From Neorhizobium sp. NCHU2750 (GTDB taxonomy: Bacteria > Pseudomonadota > Alphaproteobacteria > Rhizobiales > Rhizobiaceae): 64,000 bases of DNA. The notes beneath the pieces were generated by a model. The model worked only from the letters and a program-made list of their open reading frames with translations, was not told the DNA's origin and ran no database searches. The translations under genes were made by a program, and so were the position numbers. Below, in pieces: positions 21,191 to 30,375 of the stretch (position 1 is its first letter; every line of letters starts with the position of its first letter). The stretch is from NCBI RefSeq assembly GCF_003597675.1, contig NZ_CP030827.1:3407501-3471500 (forward strand), in the 5' to 3' direction.

Positions 21191-21816
21191 GATCGGTTTT
21201 CTGGTGCGAGCCATTGTTTTCACACCAGCTTTTATTGTCGCCGTAGAATGTCGAACGGCCCCGATTGTTCCAGTGCACGCCTGAATAGGCAATGAATGGC
21301 ATGTTAGACATTCGTTCACCAACCAGCCGACAGCCGGTACGGGGAAGAAGTCCGGTTACCGCCCCAATCCGGTCAAATACTTAGCAGAAAAATGTCCGAA
21401 TTTCGTCCCCGCCCCCAAGACCTGGGCCTACAATCATGCCGTTCCGCTTCGGCTACACCGGTCTGCATTGCCGGCGAGGCGGAGCCGGTGATCCGGAGAA
21501 ACGCCCTTATGCAAGCGGGACGCCGGGGGCCGCGCAGAAAATGGTCTGCCTCTCCTTGAAGAAAGGGGACGTGCGTGTGTCGCACACATACCGGGTCAGT
21601 GCCGCAAGGCATCAAACCCGCCGCAGACGGACCGGAGTTGCGCGGAAAAACACACCGAACGGGACACGCCGTGTGTCACTTTATAAAAATTTCATTCGAG
21701 GCACCCGACGTGTCCCGGCCGAAATTCCGGAATGTCGAAATTTCAGAACCGCCAAAGGCACCAAGGGAGGACTCTGTCCTCCAGCCAGCAGGAAATATAG
21801 GCAAGGAGAACAACAG
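21191..21816. other. long intergenic region without a supported gene
   Basis: About 620 bases. Two short mirror-like stretches are visible: GTGTGTCGCACAC near 21575-21590 and GACACGCCGTGTGTC near 21663-21678. They may be regulatory or chance. The open frames on either strand lack good starts and domain signals. Confidence 0.35.
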
Positions 21817-22206
21817 ATGGCACGCCCCGACTATACCGAATACGAAAAGCGCCGCGCCGAACACCATGAAACCGCGTGGCGGTTTGCAGCAACGCTCAAC
21901 AACATTCGCAACCGCCACTGCAGATTGAGGCTTTGCCGCAGGCTCCAGTCCTGTTCAGGCCCCATGCTGCCATCGGAGCACCAGCGCGGCGCAATCCGGG
22001 CGCAACAGGAAATCGGCCTCACTGGCAAGGCCTGTGCCACCCTTCCCCTCTGTATGGCGGCAACCTCCGCAGAGCACTATGCCTCAACCCGTGCACTTTC
22101 GGAGAATCTGACCGAGCTTCGCAGCACGCGTTTCAAGGACTATACCAGCCGCGAATTCCTCGACGTCTTGAAACGGCATATGCGCATCCAGCACCGTCGG
22201 CCGTGA
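21817..22206 (+). CDS. hypothetical protein, 129 aa
   Basis: Starts MARPDYTEYEKRRAEHHETAW after a good AAGGAG nine bases upstream, which is why the start is placed here although the frame is open for 380 bases further left. It is basic and helix-rich, with a few cysteines (CRLRLCRRLQSC) and no signal peptide. The central part looks irregular and I do not recognise a family. It lies just before ubiG on the same strand, but with a 60-base gap. Could be a fast-evolving rhizobial orphan. Confidence 0.5.
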   Translation: MARPDYTEYEKRRAEHHETAWRFAATLNNIRNRHCRLRLCRRLQSCSGPMLPSEHQRGAIRAQQEIGLTGKACATLPLCMAATSAEHYASTRALSENLTELRSTRFKDYTSREFLDVLKRHMRIQHRRP

Positions 22207-22269
22207 TCTGCCCCTTGACTTCATCTCCCCAACGTCCGACTTCAGGCTCCAAACGCGAAGGATGAAAAG

Positions 22270-23016
22270 ATGACGGAAGCAGCCAGAACAACGGTCGACA
22301 AGGATCAGGTCGAGATGTTCTCGAAAATGGCTGCCGAGTGGTGGAGCCCGACCGGCAAGTTCAAGCCGCTGCACAAGTTCAACCCCGTGCGGATTTCCTA
22401 TATCCGCGACCGCATCTGCCAGAATTTCGGCCGCGACCCGAAGGCTCATCGCCCGCTCGAGGGCCTGCGCATCCTCGATATCGGCTGCGGCGGCGGGCTT
22501 CTGTCCGAGCCGGTTGCCCGCATGGGCGCAACCGTCGTCGGCGCCGACCCGTCGGAAAAGAATATCGGCATCGCCTCGACCCATGCTCGCGAGACCGGCA
22601 CCGAGATCGATTATCGCGCCGTGACCGCCGAGGATCTGGCGAAAGCCGGCGAGACCTTCGACGTCGTTCTCAACATGGAGGTCGTTGAGCATGTCGCCGA
22701 CGTCAACCTGTTCCTCACCACCTGCGCCTCCATGGTGCGCCCCGGCGGCCTGATGTTCATGGCGACCATCAACCGCACCCTGAAGGCCCGCGCACTGGCC
22801 ATCTTCGCCGCCGAAAACGTGCTGCGCTGGCTGCCGCGCGGCACCCATCAATACGAAAAGCTGGTGCGCCCCGAAGAGATCGAACGCCCGCTCGAAGCCT
22901 CCGGCCTGCACGTCATCCACCGCACCGGCGTCTTCTTCAATCCACTCCAGGATCGCTGGAACCTGTCCTCCGACATGGACGTCAACTACATGCTGCTCGC
23001 CAAGCGGGAGGGGTGA
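22270..23016 (+). CDS. ubiG: bifunctional 2-polyprenyl-6-hydroxyphenol methylase / 3-demethylubiquinol O-methyltransferase
   Basis: Carries out both O-methylations in ubiquinone synthesis using SAM; peripheral on the inner membrane. 248 residues. The SAM site [20 protein letters not shown] and acidic loop [11 protein letters not shown] are intact, followed by the family signature [14 protein letters not shown] and the C-terminal [21 protein letters not shown]. The ATG at 22270 gives [15 protein letters not shown], matching the usual N-terminus. A toxin-antitoxin pair starts 58 bases downstream. Confidence 0.96.
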   Translation: MTEAARTTVDKDQVEMFSKMAAEWWSPTGKFKPLHKFNPVRISYIRDRICQNFGRDPKAHRPLEGLRILDIGCGGGLLSEPVARMGATVVGADPSEKNIGIASTHARETGTEIDYRAVTAEDLAKAGETFDVVLNMEVVEHVADVNLFLTTCASMVRPGGLMFMATINRTLKARALAIFAAENVLRWLPRGTHQYEKLVRPEEIERPLEASGLHVIHRTGVFFNPLQDRWNLSSDMDVNYMLLAKREG

Positions 23017-23074
23017 TTTCAAACTTACCGTGGTCATGCTAATCTGCAGTTCGGTGATAGGAGTGTGAAATTAG

Positions 23075-23323
23075 ATGGCCAAGGTAACGCTTGCACCGGA
23101 AATCGAAGACTTCGTCAACGCAAAGGTGGATCATGGTGCGGCCACTTCCGCGGAAGACTATGTGAACGACGTTCTGCGCGCACGGCGGGATGCGGAAGAC
23201 GAACTCTGGGCCGAGATTCAGATCGGCATCGATGACATCGAGGCCGGCCGCTTCACCAGTGTGGAAGAGGCTTTTGCAAGTGTCCGTGAGGAACTTGGCC
23301 TGAAGAAATCAGCCGCTGAATGA
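23075..23323 (+). CDS. type II antitoxin, ParD-like
   Basis: An 82-residue small acidic protein with an N-terminal ribbon-helix-helix-like segment (MAKVTLAPEIEDFVNAKVD, TSAEDYVNDVLRARR), which would bind DNA. An acidic C-terminus (EAGRFTSVEEAFASVREEL) would wrap the toxin. Its stop overlaps the ATG of the next gene by four bases (ATGA at 23320), the classic antitoxin-first arrangement. It probably represses its own promoter. Confidence 0.85.
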   Translation: MAKVTLAPEIEDFVNAKVDHGAATSAEDYVNDVLRARRDAEDELWAEIQIGIDDIEAGRFTSVEEAFASVREELGLKKSAAE

Positions 23324-23619
23324 AGGTTAGATTTTCGCGACAGTCGCACGTTGATCTCTTGAACATCACCGGAAATATTGCGAAAGACAATCCTGCGCGG
23401 GCTGATAGCTTCGCGGACGAGCTTGAAGCGGCCAGCCTCGCGCTTTCCGACATGCCGAAGGCATTTAGGGTGCTGACGGGGCGCGATGGCCGGGAGGTCC
23501 ACCTCAAGCCGCACGGCAAATATGTCATCATCTATCGGGTGACGGAACGAAACGTCGACATTCTTCGCATCATCCACGGCGCCAGAAATTATCGCGGGGC
23601 CTTTACCCGCAAGGAGTGA
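23320..23619 (+). CDS. type II toxin, ParE/RelE superfamily
   Basis: A 99-residue basic protein with the ParE/RelE fold pattern: MKVRFSRQSHVDLLNITGNIAKDNPARADSF at the N-terminus, then HLKPHGKYVIIYRVTERNVDILRIIHGARNY. ParE members poison DNA gyrase, while RelE members cut mRNA on the ribosome. The C-terminal IIHGARNYR resembles the ParE group more. Translationally coupled to the antitoxin. Confidence 0.85.
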   Translation: MKVRFSRQSHVDLLNITGNIAKDNPARADSFADELEAASLALSDMPKAFRVLTGRDGREVHLKPHGKYVIIYRVTERNVDILRIIHGARNYRGAFTRKE

Positions 23620-23779
23620 TCCATGCGCTGTGCCGGCTCGCCGGTCGGGGGTCCAAAAATCCCCACGACAATCCGCCGTGCTAGACTCCTCCCGAACAGA
23701 CAGGCAATAGTCCCGCAGACGGCGGCCCGTCCCGCCGGGATATTTGACAACATGAACGAGTCGTCGCCCGAAAACGGGA

Positions 23780-24208
23780 TCAATTCGTCTCGTCGGGCAC
23801 TCTCGGCAGCGGTGCGATGTCTATGCCCTCTTCGAGCAGTTCCTTGACCTCGCCGAGGCTCGCCTGGCCGATGATCCCGCGGGCATCCGCCTCGCCGTAA
23901 TGGATCTTGCGCGCCTCTTCGGGAAACTTCTCGCCGACATCCTCGGCATTGGCCCGGATCTCGGCCACCGCCTCCCTGAGCTTCGCCATAGCTTCCTGCC
24001 GTGCGAGGTCCATCGCCATCTGCTTCTTGGCTTCCTGCTTGCGTGCGGTCGAGACCGCCGGCGCCATCAGCGACTTGGAGATCGAGGCGGAATCGCAGAC
24101 GGGACAGGTCAGGAACCCGCTCTTGATCTGCCGGTCGAAATCCGCGCTTTCGGAAAACCAGCCTTCGAACACGTGCGCATTGTCGCAGCACAGCGAATAC
24201 TTGATCAT
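23780..24208 (-). CDS. DUF1178 family protein
   Basis: A 142-residue protein of the DUF1178 family. The N-terminus MIKYSLCCDNAHVFEGWFSES and the CPVC knuckle (FLTCPVCDSASISKSLMAP) look like a small zinc-ribbon. A helical acidic C-terminal half includes ANAEDVGEKFPEEARKIHYGE. Function not established. It overlaps the stop of the upstream nitrilase-family gene by four bases (24205-24208), so the two are co-transcribed. Confidence 0.88.
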   Translation of the reverse strand: MIKYSLCCDNAHVFEGWFSESADFDRQIKSGFLTCPVCDSASISKSLMAPAVSTARKQEAKKQMAMDLARQEAMAKLREAVAEIRANAEDVGEKFPEEARKIHYGEADARGIIGQASLGEVKELLEEGIDIAPLPRVPDETN

Positions 24209-25074
24209 GCGGCTACTCCTCCGGCACCGCGATCAGCATCCGGGCCGGGCACGTTTTCCAGCACGAAGTCTCGTGCATTCTTGAGATTGGGAACCTTCTG
24301 GCGGGCGGCGGAAACCGCTGCGATATCGATATCCGCAACGATCACCTCTTCGCCGGCATCGGCCGCGCGGGCAAGGATCTTGCCCCACGGATCGACGATC
24401 AGCGAATTGCCATAGGTCTCGCGTCCGTCCTCATGCACACCGGCCTGGGCGGCGGCAATCAGGAAGGTGCCGTTTTCGATCGCCCTCGCCCGCATCAGGA
24501 TCTCCCAATGCGCCTCGCCCGTCTGCCTGGTGAACGAGGCAGGTATGGTCAGGATTTGCGCACCGGCCATGGCCTGGGCACGAAACAATTGCGGGAACCT
24601 GAGGTCGTAGCAGATCGCCATGCCGAGCTTGCCGAACGGCAGGTCGACCACTTTCGATGTGCCGCCCGGCTCATAGGCCGAGCTTTCGCGCCAGCTCTCG
24701 CCATTGTCGAGATCGACGTCGAACATGTGGATCTTGTCATAGCTGCAGATCTTCTTGCCATCCGGCGCAAACAGGAAACCGCGATTGGCAATCTTGCCGT
24801 CGTCGCGGATGATCGCCGTCGAGCCGATATGCAGAACGATCTTCAAGTCCGCTGCAAGCGCGCTTGCCGCAGCAACGATCAGGTCGTCCGCCTCGCCGCG
24901 CAGCACCTCGCGCGCCGCCTTGCGGTCGCGCTGCAGCATGCCGGTCATTTCCGGCGTCTGCACATAGGTCGCACCGCGCGAAGCGGCATCGCGCACCAGC
25001 CGGGCCATGTCGGCGGCGTTTCTCTCGGGGCTGCCCCCGGAGCACATCTGGACTGCAGCTACTCTTGTCACCAT
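24205..25074 (-). CDS. carbon-nitrogen hydrolase (nitrilase superfamily, NIT1-like)
   Basis: Predicted omega-amidase or deaminated-glutathione amidase type hydrolase of 289 residues. The catalytic triad is readable: Glu in TPEMTGMLQ, Lys in CSYDKIHMFDVDL and Cys in GMAICYDLRFPQLFR. This pattern matches the NIT1/NIT2 branch, which acts on amides such as deaminated glutathione. I chose ATG 25074 (MVTRVAAVQM). It lies in a tight same-strand run with grxC and ComF upstream and DUF1178 downstream, probably one operon; the glutaredoxin next door fits a link to glutathione chemistry, though that is inference. Confidence 0.9.
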   Translation of the reverse strand: MVTRVAAVQMCSGGSPERNAADMARLVRDAASRGATYVQTPEMTGMLQRDRKAAREVLRGEADDLIVAAASALAADLKIVLHIGSTAIIRDDGKIANRGFLFAPDGKKICSYDKIHMFDVDLDNGESWRESSAYEPGGTSKVVDLPFGKLGMAICYDLRFPQLFRAQAMAGAQILTIPASFTRQTGEAHWEILMRARAIENGTFLIAAAQAGVHEDGRETYGNSLIVDPWGKILARAADAGEEVIVADIDIAAVSAARQKVPNLKNARDFVLENVPGPDADRGAGGVAA

Positions 25075-25083
25075 CAAAACACC

Positions 25084-25341
25084 TTACGCGGCCAGCATTG
25101 CATCCAGCTTGCCCTGGCGATCGAGCGCATGCAGGTCGTCGCAGCCGCCCACATGCTCGCCGTTGATGAAGATCTGCGGAAACGTCGAGCCGCCATGGGC
25201 CTTTTCGATCATCTCGGCGCGCAATTCCTTCGAATAGGTCGCGTCATGCTCGACATAGAAAACGCCCTTCTTCTCCAGAAGCGCTTTCGCACGGGCGCAG
25301 TAACCGCAATATTCGCGGGTATAAATGATGACGTCTGTCAT
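25084..25341 (-). CDS. grxC: glutaredoxin 3
   Basis: Glutathione-dependent thiol-disulfide oxidoreductase of 85 residues. Active site CGYC in IIYTREYCGYCARAKALL, and the glutathione-binding signature FPQIFINGEHVGGCDDLHAL. The start is the ATG giving MTDVIIYTRE; 17 further codons upstream are not family-like. Only nine bases separate its stop from the nitrilase start. Confidence 0.95.
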   Translation of the reverse strand: MTDVIIYTREYCGYCARAKALLEKKGVFYVEHDATYSKELRAEMIEKAHGGSTFPQIFINGEHVGGCDDLHALDRQGKLDAMLAA

Positions 25342-25388
25342 GATGGTCTCCGGGCGCAGAGGATCTTCGCGCCGCCTTGTCATGTTTT

Positions 25389-26165
25389 TCATATAGTTTC
25401 GGCAAGCGCCATTGCAAAGGTCAAAACGCTGACCTCTGTCGCACCGGCCTTCTTCAAGGCGCGCGTGGCGGCAGAAACCGTCGCCCCGGTCGTATAGACG
25501 TCGTCGATCAGCACCAGCCGCTTGCCGAACACCTCCGCCTCATGCCCGGCGGCAATGGCAAAGGCTGCCCGCACATTGTCCTGCCTGGCCCGCGCCGTCA
25601 GCCCGACCTGCCGCTGCGTCCTCTTCGTCCTCACCAGCGCCGCCGGCAGGTAGGGCGTTCCGGTCCGACCAGAAAGATGCCGGGCAAGTTCGGCCGCCTG
25701 GTTGAACTTGCGCAGCGCAAACCGCGTCCGGTGCAGTGGCACCGGCAGGATCGCATCGCAACCGGCAAGGCAGTCCTGCCCTGCCCGCTCCATCCATCCG
25801 GCCATGACCGGCGCAAGATCGCCCCGGTCCCGGTATTTGAGCCCGTGTACCATGGCCCGCGCCGCGCCATCGAAGATCGCCGCAGCCCGCAGGCGCGCAA
25901 ACACCGGCGGATCGGCAATCGCCTGCGCCGACAACATTCCCGGCCCCGGATCATAGGAAAACGGCAGTCCCAGCACTTCGCAATAGGGCCGCTCGATGAA
26001 GCGCACGCCACTCCAGCAGGCCGCACAGACGCCACCATGCCGCCCGGTCAGCGCCCCGCAGGACAGACAGACCGGCGGATAGACCATATCGGCGACGCGC
26101 CGCCCGCAGCCGGAAACGGATGCGATCAGCAGTCTGGCGATACCGGCGGCACTGCGCTCTATCAT
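25389..26165 (-). CDS. ComF family phosphoribosyltransferase-like protein
   Basis: A ComF/GntX-type protein of 258 residues. A zinc-ribbon-like N-terminus (CLSCGALTGRHGGVCAACW) is followed by a phosphoribosyltransferase domain whose PRPP loop VLIDDVYTTGATVSAATRAL is intact. ComF proteins take part in DNA uptake and recombination in competent bacteria; outside them the role is unclear. I chose the ATG at 26165 (MIERSAAGIA). It precedes grxC by 47 bases on the same strand and is divergent from the methyltransferase to the right. Confidence 0.88.
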   Translation of the reverse strand: MIERSAAGIARLLIASVSGCGRRVADMVYPPVCLSCGALTGRHGGVCAACWSGVRFIERPYCEVLGLPFSYDPGPGMLSAQAIADPPVFARLRAAAIFDGAARAMVHGLKYRDRGDLAPVMAGWMERAGQDCLAGCDAILPVPLHRTRFALRKFNQAAELARHLSGRTGTPYLPAALVRTKRTQRQVGLTARARQDNVRAAFAIAAGHEAEVFGKRLVLIDDVYTTGATVSAATRALKKAGATEVSVLTFAMALAETI

Positions 26166-26255
26166 CGGTTCTTCGCTATGGCTCGGCCACGAAGGCGGTC
26201 TTGGACTTGACAATAGGCGCAAGAGCGCGCCTTAGCGAAGCACAATCGAGTGGTG

Positions 26256-27131
26256 ATGATGCAGATTATTTTCGACGAGACCCTGGTTGCCCGCCGCCGC
26301 GAACGCGCCCGTGCCAATCGCGCCGAAGGTTCGGACTTCCTGCTCGATCTCGCAGCCGAGGAAATGGCCGAGCGGCTCGCCGTCGTCGAACGCGAATTTC
26401 TCCACGCGGTCGAGCTGCACGGTGCGACCGGAATTGCAGCCCGCCGCGCACTCCTGACCGGCAAGATCGGCACGATCGAGCGCATCGAGACCAGCGACAT
26501 CTTCGCCAATCCGGGTGAGACGATCACCATCGCAGCACTCGACGACGTGCCGCTGGAGCCAGCGTCGGCTAATCTCATTCTCTCGCCGCTCTCGCTGCAT
26601 ACGCTGAACGACCTGCCGGGCACGCTGGTGCGCATCCGCCGCGCCCTGAGGCCCGACGGCCTGTTCCTTGCCGCCATTCCGGGCGCCGGAACGCTTGCCG
26701 AACTGCGCGAGGTGCTGCTGGAGGCAGAGGCCGAGATGACCGGCGGCGCAAGCCCGCGGGTCATTCCGTTTGCCGACGTGCGCGATGTCGGCGGCCTCCT
26801 GCAGCGGGCAGGCTTCACCCTGCCGGTGGTGGACTCGGAAACCTATACGGTGCGCTATGACAGCATTTTCCCGCTGATGAAAGATATCCGCGCCATAGGC
26901 ATGGCAAACCCGCTGACGGGCCGCAGCCGCCAGCCACTCGGGCGGTCATTCTTCATGCGGGCGGCAGAACTCTATGCCGAGCGCCATGCCGACCCCGATG
27001 GCCGCATCCGCGCAAGCTTCTCGATCATCTATGTCTCGGGCTGGGCCCATCACGAAAGCCAGAGGCCGGCTCTGAAGCCCGGTTCCGCCAAGGTCCGGCT
27101 GGCCGATGCGTTGAAGAAGATGGAAATCTGA
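26256..27131 (+). CDS. SAM-dependent methyltransferase, NDUFAF5/BioC-like
   Basis: About 291 residues with a class I methyltransferase fold and a weak SAM loop. The N-terminal MQIIFDETLVARRRERAR and the LSPLSLHTLNDLPGTLVRIRRAL region match alphaproteobacterial relatives of human NDUFAF5 (a complex I assembly hydroxylase) and BioC. The usual GxGxG is poorly kept (LHGATGIAARRALLTG), which is also seen in that subgroup. Starts at 26256 or 26259 are both possible, with GTGs just upstream. Divergent from comF; downstream is a pilin gene on the other strand. Confidence 0.78.
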   Translation: MMQIIFDETLVARRRERARANRAEGSDFLLDLAAEEMAERLAVVEREFLHAVELHGATGIAARRALLTGKIGTIERIETSDIFANPGETITIAALDDVPLEPASANLILSPLSLHTLNDLPGTLVRIRRALRPDGLFLAAIPGAGTLAELREVLLEAEAEMTGGASPRVIPFADVRDVGGLLQRAGFTLPVVDSETYTVRYDSIFPLMKDIRAIGMANPLTGRSRQPLGRSFFMRAAELYAERHADPDGRIRASFSIIYVSGWAHHESQRPALKPGSAKVRLADALKKMEI

Positions 27132-27178
27132 GTGCGAACGATAGGCGAAGCGGATAAGCGCTCGCGGCGCCAAACGGC

Positions 27179-27352
27179 TCAGTGCGCCGCGTTGCTGTAG
27201 GTATTGGCAATCCCGGTGAACATGTTGTCCATCAGGCTGTAATAGTTGCCGAGGGCCGCGGCCAGCGTCACGCCGACAATGGCCACCAGAAGGCCGTATT
27301 CGACCGCCGTCGCGCCGTTAACATCCTTCAAGAAGCTGCGTAGCAGGCGCAT
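27179..27352 (-). CDS. Flp-type (type IVb) pilin, 57 aa
   Basis: A small pilin missed by length-based calls. It begins MRLLRSFLKDVNG, then the type IVb processing site with GATAVEYGLLVAI, where the prepilin peptidase TadV/CpaA cuts after Gly and the E/Y pair sits at positions 4-6 of the mature chain. A hydrophobic helix and a short tail ending NTYSNAAH follow. Flp pilins build Tad pili for surface attachment. No tad/cpa assembly genes lie nearby, so this is an orphan copy that would depend on a cluster elsewhere. Confidence 0.88.
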   Translation of the reverse strand: MRLLRSFLKDVNGATAVEYGLLVAIVGVTLAAALGNYYSLMDNMFTGIANTYSNAAH

Positions 27353-27405
27353 CGGCCGTCCTTAATCCACAGTGGAAACAGTTGTCAGTCCTGTTCGGGG
27401 ATGGA

Positions 27406-27726
27406 TCAGCAGCCGCTGTCTGCCCCATACCCCTGAACGATGCATACGGAGCCCGGCGTTTCCTGCAGCACGCTCCTGCGGATCGTGTAATGCTTGGTAC
27501 TGCCGTCTGCCGGCTTGATCGAACCGGTCGTCAGCGTATCGAAATCTTCCTGCACATGCGCCAGACGCCTCTCGTCCGAATGTTCGGCCAGCATCGGCGT
27601 CAGGATCAGGGAAAGAGCGATCGCCGCCGTACCGAAGAGCAGCGCCATGTTGAGCACGCCCGTCCTGCCGGATCTGTATGTCGACCGTTGGCGGTTCCGA
27701 ACAGTTTTCCAGAACTCGTCGTCCAT
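27406..27726 (-). CDS. hypothetical single-pass membrane protein next to Flp pilin
   Basis: A 106-residue protein with a basic N-terminus (KTVRNRQRSTYRSGRTG), one membrane helix (VLNMALLFGTAAIALSLIL) and a C-terminal domain with one cysteine pair (SVCIVQGYGADSGC). A short basic cytoplasmic tail followed by one helix resembles TadE/TadG-like pseudopilin companions, and it lies 53 bases upstream of the Flp pilin on the same strand. I do not recognise the family with certainty. Confidence 0.6.
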   Translation of the reverse strand: MDDEFWKTVRNRQRSTYRSGRTGVLNMALLFGTAAIALSLILTPMLAEHSDERRLAHVQEDFDTLTTGSIKPADGSTKHYTIRRSVLQETPGSVCIVQGYGADSGC

Positions 27727-27873
27727 TCCTCGAAAGCCTCGTCAAACATTACGTGCTGAAAATGAACGATGCCAGAATGCGTTGAATGAAATGTTAACGC
27801 GGAATAAATTCGAGGACTCTAATTTAATTAAAATGCCGCCTTTCGGGCAGCATATTCGGCCAAGAAGCACCCT

Positions 27874-28284
27874 TCAGAGAAGGTCCTGAAGGATCGGAAT
27901 GAGCGGCTCGTCTGCCGGCGGCATCGGATAGTCACGCAGCGCAGCAGGGCGCACCCACTTGATCTTCTGGCCCTCGCGTCCGGTCGGTACGCCTTCGAAG
28001 CGGCGGCAGACATAAAGCGGCATCAAAAGATGGAACGTCTCGTAGGTGTGGCTGGCAAATGTCAGCGGTGCGAGGCAGGCAGGCTTCGTCACGATCCCGA
28101 GCTCTTCTTCAAGCTCACGCACCAGCGTCTCTTCCGGCGTCTCGCCGGGCTCCATCTTGCCGCCGGGAAACTCCCAGAGGCCGGCCAGCGACTTGCCCTC
28201 AGGCCGCTGGGCAAGCAGGATGCGCCCATCCGCATCGATCAGCGCACAGGCGGCCACGAGCAGCATTTTCCTCTGTTCGGTCAT
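27874..28284 (-). CDS. mutT: 8-oxo-dGTP diphosphatase MutT (NUDIX)
   Basis: Cleans the nucleotide pool of 8-oxo-dGTP, preventing A-to-C transversions. 136 residues; the full NUDIX box lies in GGKMEPGETPEETLVRELEE followed by ELGI. The ATG at 28284 overlaps the stop of the upstream GNAT gene (ATGA). It is the last gene of a run PPIase-argJ-GNAT-mutT, a conserved order in Rhizobiaceae. Confidence 0.94.
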   Translation of the reverse strand: MTEQRKMLLVAACALIDADGRILLAQRPEGKSLAGLWEFPGGKMEPGETPEETLVRELEEELGIVTKPACLAPLTFASHTYETFHLLMPLYVCRRFEGVPTGREGQKIKWVRPAALRDYPMPPADEPLIPILQDLL

Positions 28285-29060
28285 GATTTCCGCCAATAGC
28301 GATAGGAATAGGCCCTGGTGAAGCCGAACCGGTCGTAAAGCGAAATGGCGCCATCATTGGACGCCTCGACCTGCAGCCAGGCGGTCTTGGCGCCGCTGAT
28401 CCGGGCCCATCGGAGCGCCGAGGACAGCATTTCGGTACCGAGCCCCCCGCGCCGATGGGATTGCGCTACGGCGAGCGACAGGATGCCGGCAAGATCGTTG
28501 TCCTGCACGCAGAGCACCGTCGCCACCGCGCCATTGCCCGGATCCTGCTTCATGAAGAAACCCGACGGCGGCTTGATCGCGCTGAGGATTTCGGCAAGCG
28601 CCGGCTTCAACGCCGCATCCTCTTCCGACACCTGCAGGCAGGCATCGGCAAAGCGGCCGATATCGTGGCTTGGCAGATAGTCCAGCGTATCGGGCAGTTC
28701 CAGATGCGAAAGATCGACAGTCATCACATCGGCCGTCTCGAACATCTCCCAGCCATCGGCTTCCAGATGGCGGATCATCGCCGGCGGTGCGAGCGGCGTC
28801 TCGCGCAGCACCAGTGTGCGGCCATAGTCGCCGAAGCGCTTGGCAGCCCTTGCCAGTCTCAGATCGAGATCGCGATGATCGGACGGATCGAGCGGCACGA
28901 CGCAGTTGACCCGCTTCGACGGATGCCCGCCGGTCAGCCGCACCTGCCAGCTTCCGTCATAGACGACGGATGCAGCCGGCCAGGCCCGGAAGCCGACGGC
29001 TTCCAGCCTGCGCACCAGCGGCAGATTGGCCTCCACTGTTGATGTAGCCATCAACGACAT
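28281..29060 (-). CDS. GNAT family N-acetyltransferase
   Basis: A 259-residue acetyltransferase. The C-terminal half carries the GNAT acetyl-CoA loop AVAQSHRRGGLGTEMLSSAL and the end pattern ISLYDRFGFTRAYSYRYW; the N-terminal half is a divergent second GNAT-like lobe. Its ATG shares one base with the argJ stop codon (TGATG at 29058-29062), and its stop overlaps mutT, so it is translated from the argJ-mutT operon. Acceptor unknown. Confidence 0.88.
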   Translation of the reverse strand: MSLMATSTVEANLPLVRRLEAVGFRAWPAASVVYDGSWQVRLTGGHPSKRVNCVVPLDPSDHRDLDLRLARAAKRFGDYGRTLVLRETPLAPPAMIRHLEADGWEMFETADVMTVDLSHLELPDTLDYLPSHDIGRFADACLQVSEEDAALKPALAEILSAIKPPSGFFMKQDPGNGAVATVLCVQDNDLAGILSLAVAQSHRRGGLGTEMLSSALRWARISGAKTAWLQVEASNDGAISLYDRFGFTRAYSYRYWRKS

Positions 29061-30301
29061 CAGCTCCTGTAGTCGCCGTTGATGGCGACATATTCCTTGG
29101 TGAGGTCGCAGGTCCAGACGGTTGCCTTGCCGGCCCCGAGCCCGAGCTCGACCTTGACCGGAATATCCTGCTTCTTCATCACCGCCGATGCAGCCTCTTC
29201 CGAATAGGAAGGATCCCGCTCGCCATTGACGGCAACCCGGATATCGCCGAACCAGATCGCCAGCTTGTCGCGCTCGGCAGCCTCACCGGCCTTGCCCACG
29301 GCCATGACAATACGGCCCCAGTTGGCGTCCTCGCCAGCAGCCGCGGTCTTCACCAGCGGCGAATTGGCGATCGACAACGCAATCGTCTTCGCCGCAGCGT
29401 CACTCTCGGCGCCGGTCACGGTGATTTCGAGCATCTTGGTGGCGCCTTCGCCATCGCGGGCCACCTGGATCGCCAGATCCTTCAGGAGCGCATTCAGCGC
29501 CGCGCGGAACGAGGCGAGCGCCGGGTCCTTTGCATCGGAAACATGCTTCTGGCCATCGGCGGAAGCGGCTCCGGTGGCAAACAGCATCAGCGTGTCGGAA
29601 GTCGACGTATCGCTGTCGACGGTCATCGAATTGAAGCTCGGCTCGACACCGGCAGACAGCATGGCCTGCAGTGCGGCAGAGGAAATATCGGCATCGGTGA
29701 CGACGAAGGACAGCATCGTCGCCATGTCGGGCGCGATCATGCCGGCACCCTTGGCAATGCCGTTGATCGTCACCGTCACGCCACCGATCTCGGCCGTGCG
29801 GGTGGCGACCTTGCGATAGGTATCGGTGGTCATGATCGCCTTGGCGGCTTCCTGCCAGAAATCGCCGGTCGCGGTCTTGTTCATGTCGCCGAGAACGCCG
29901 GAAAACTTGGTCGCGTCGAGCGGTTCGCCGATCACGCCGGTAGAGGCAAGGTAGACCTCGCTTTCGCCGCAGCCGACCGCTTCCGCAGCCGACTTCGCCG
30001 TCAGCGCGGTGGCGGCCTTGCCCTTGGATCCGGTAAAGGCATTGGCATTGCCGGAATTGACGACAACGGCGCGCGCCGTTCCGTGCGGCAGATTGGCCCG
30101 GCAGAAATCGACAGGCGCGGACGGGCATTTCGACTTGGTGAACACGCCTGCGACGGCAGCCGGCTTGTCGAACACCATCAACAGCACGTCGGTGCGGCCC
30201 TTGTACTTGATGCCGGCAGCGGCAGTGGCCATACGGACACCACGGACGACCGGCATGTCGGGATAGGTTTTCGGAGCGAGCGGCGAGACGGAAGCGGACA
30301 T
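29060..30301 (-). CDS. argJ: bifunctional glutamate N-acetyltransferase / amino-acid acetyltransferase ArgJ
   Basis: Transfers acetyl from N-acetylornithine to glutamate, recycling the acetyl group in arginine synthesis, and may also use acetyl-CoA. 413 residues, typical. The self-cleavage region [20 protein letters not shown] contains the Ala-Thr bond whose Thr becomes the nucleophile of the beta chain. The N-terminal [16 protein letters not shown] and C-terminal [17 protein letters not shown] (reaching the stop) are also family features. First in argJ-GNAT-mutT and 75 bases downstream of the PPIase gene. Confidence 0.96.
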   Translation of the reverse strand: MSASVSPLAPKTYPDMPVVRGVRMATAAAGIKYKGRTDVLLMVFDKPAAVAGVFTKSKCPSAPVDFCRANLPHGTARAVVVNSGNANAFTGSKGKAATALTAKSAAEAVGCGESEVYLASTGVIGEPLDATKFSGVLGDMNKTATGDFWQEAAKAIMTTDTYRKVATRTAEIGGVTVTINGIAKGAGMIAPDMATMLSFVVTDADISSAALQAMLSAGVEPSFNSMTVDSDTSTSDTLMLFATGAASADGQKHVSDAKDPALASFRAALNALLKDLAIQVARDGEGATKMLEITVTGAESDAAAKTIALSIANSPLVKTAAAGEDANWGRIVMAVGKAGEAAERDKLAIWFGDIRVAVNGERDPSYSEEAASAVMKKQDIPVKVELGLGAGKATVWTCDLTKEYVAINGDYRS

Positions 30302-30343
30302 ATTCGATTGACCCGGGGCGATTGACCGTAAACTGGATATGAA

Positions 30344-30366
30344 AGGGCCCGGAAAGACCGGGCCCT
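30344..30366 (-). terminator. hairpin between the PPIase gene and argJ
   Basis: AGGGCCCGG / CCGGGCCCT, a 9-bp perfect stem with loop AAAGA, just past the PPIase stop. The trailing T-run on the minus strand is short (TTTC), so it may only partly terminate and let argJ be read through. Confidence 0.55.
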
Positions 30367-30375
30367 GGCACGATA

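Noticed and set aside
21373..21615. 80-codon minus-strand frame between the SH3 gene and the 129-aa gene
   Set aside because: No credible start signal or domain; likely chance.
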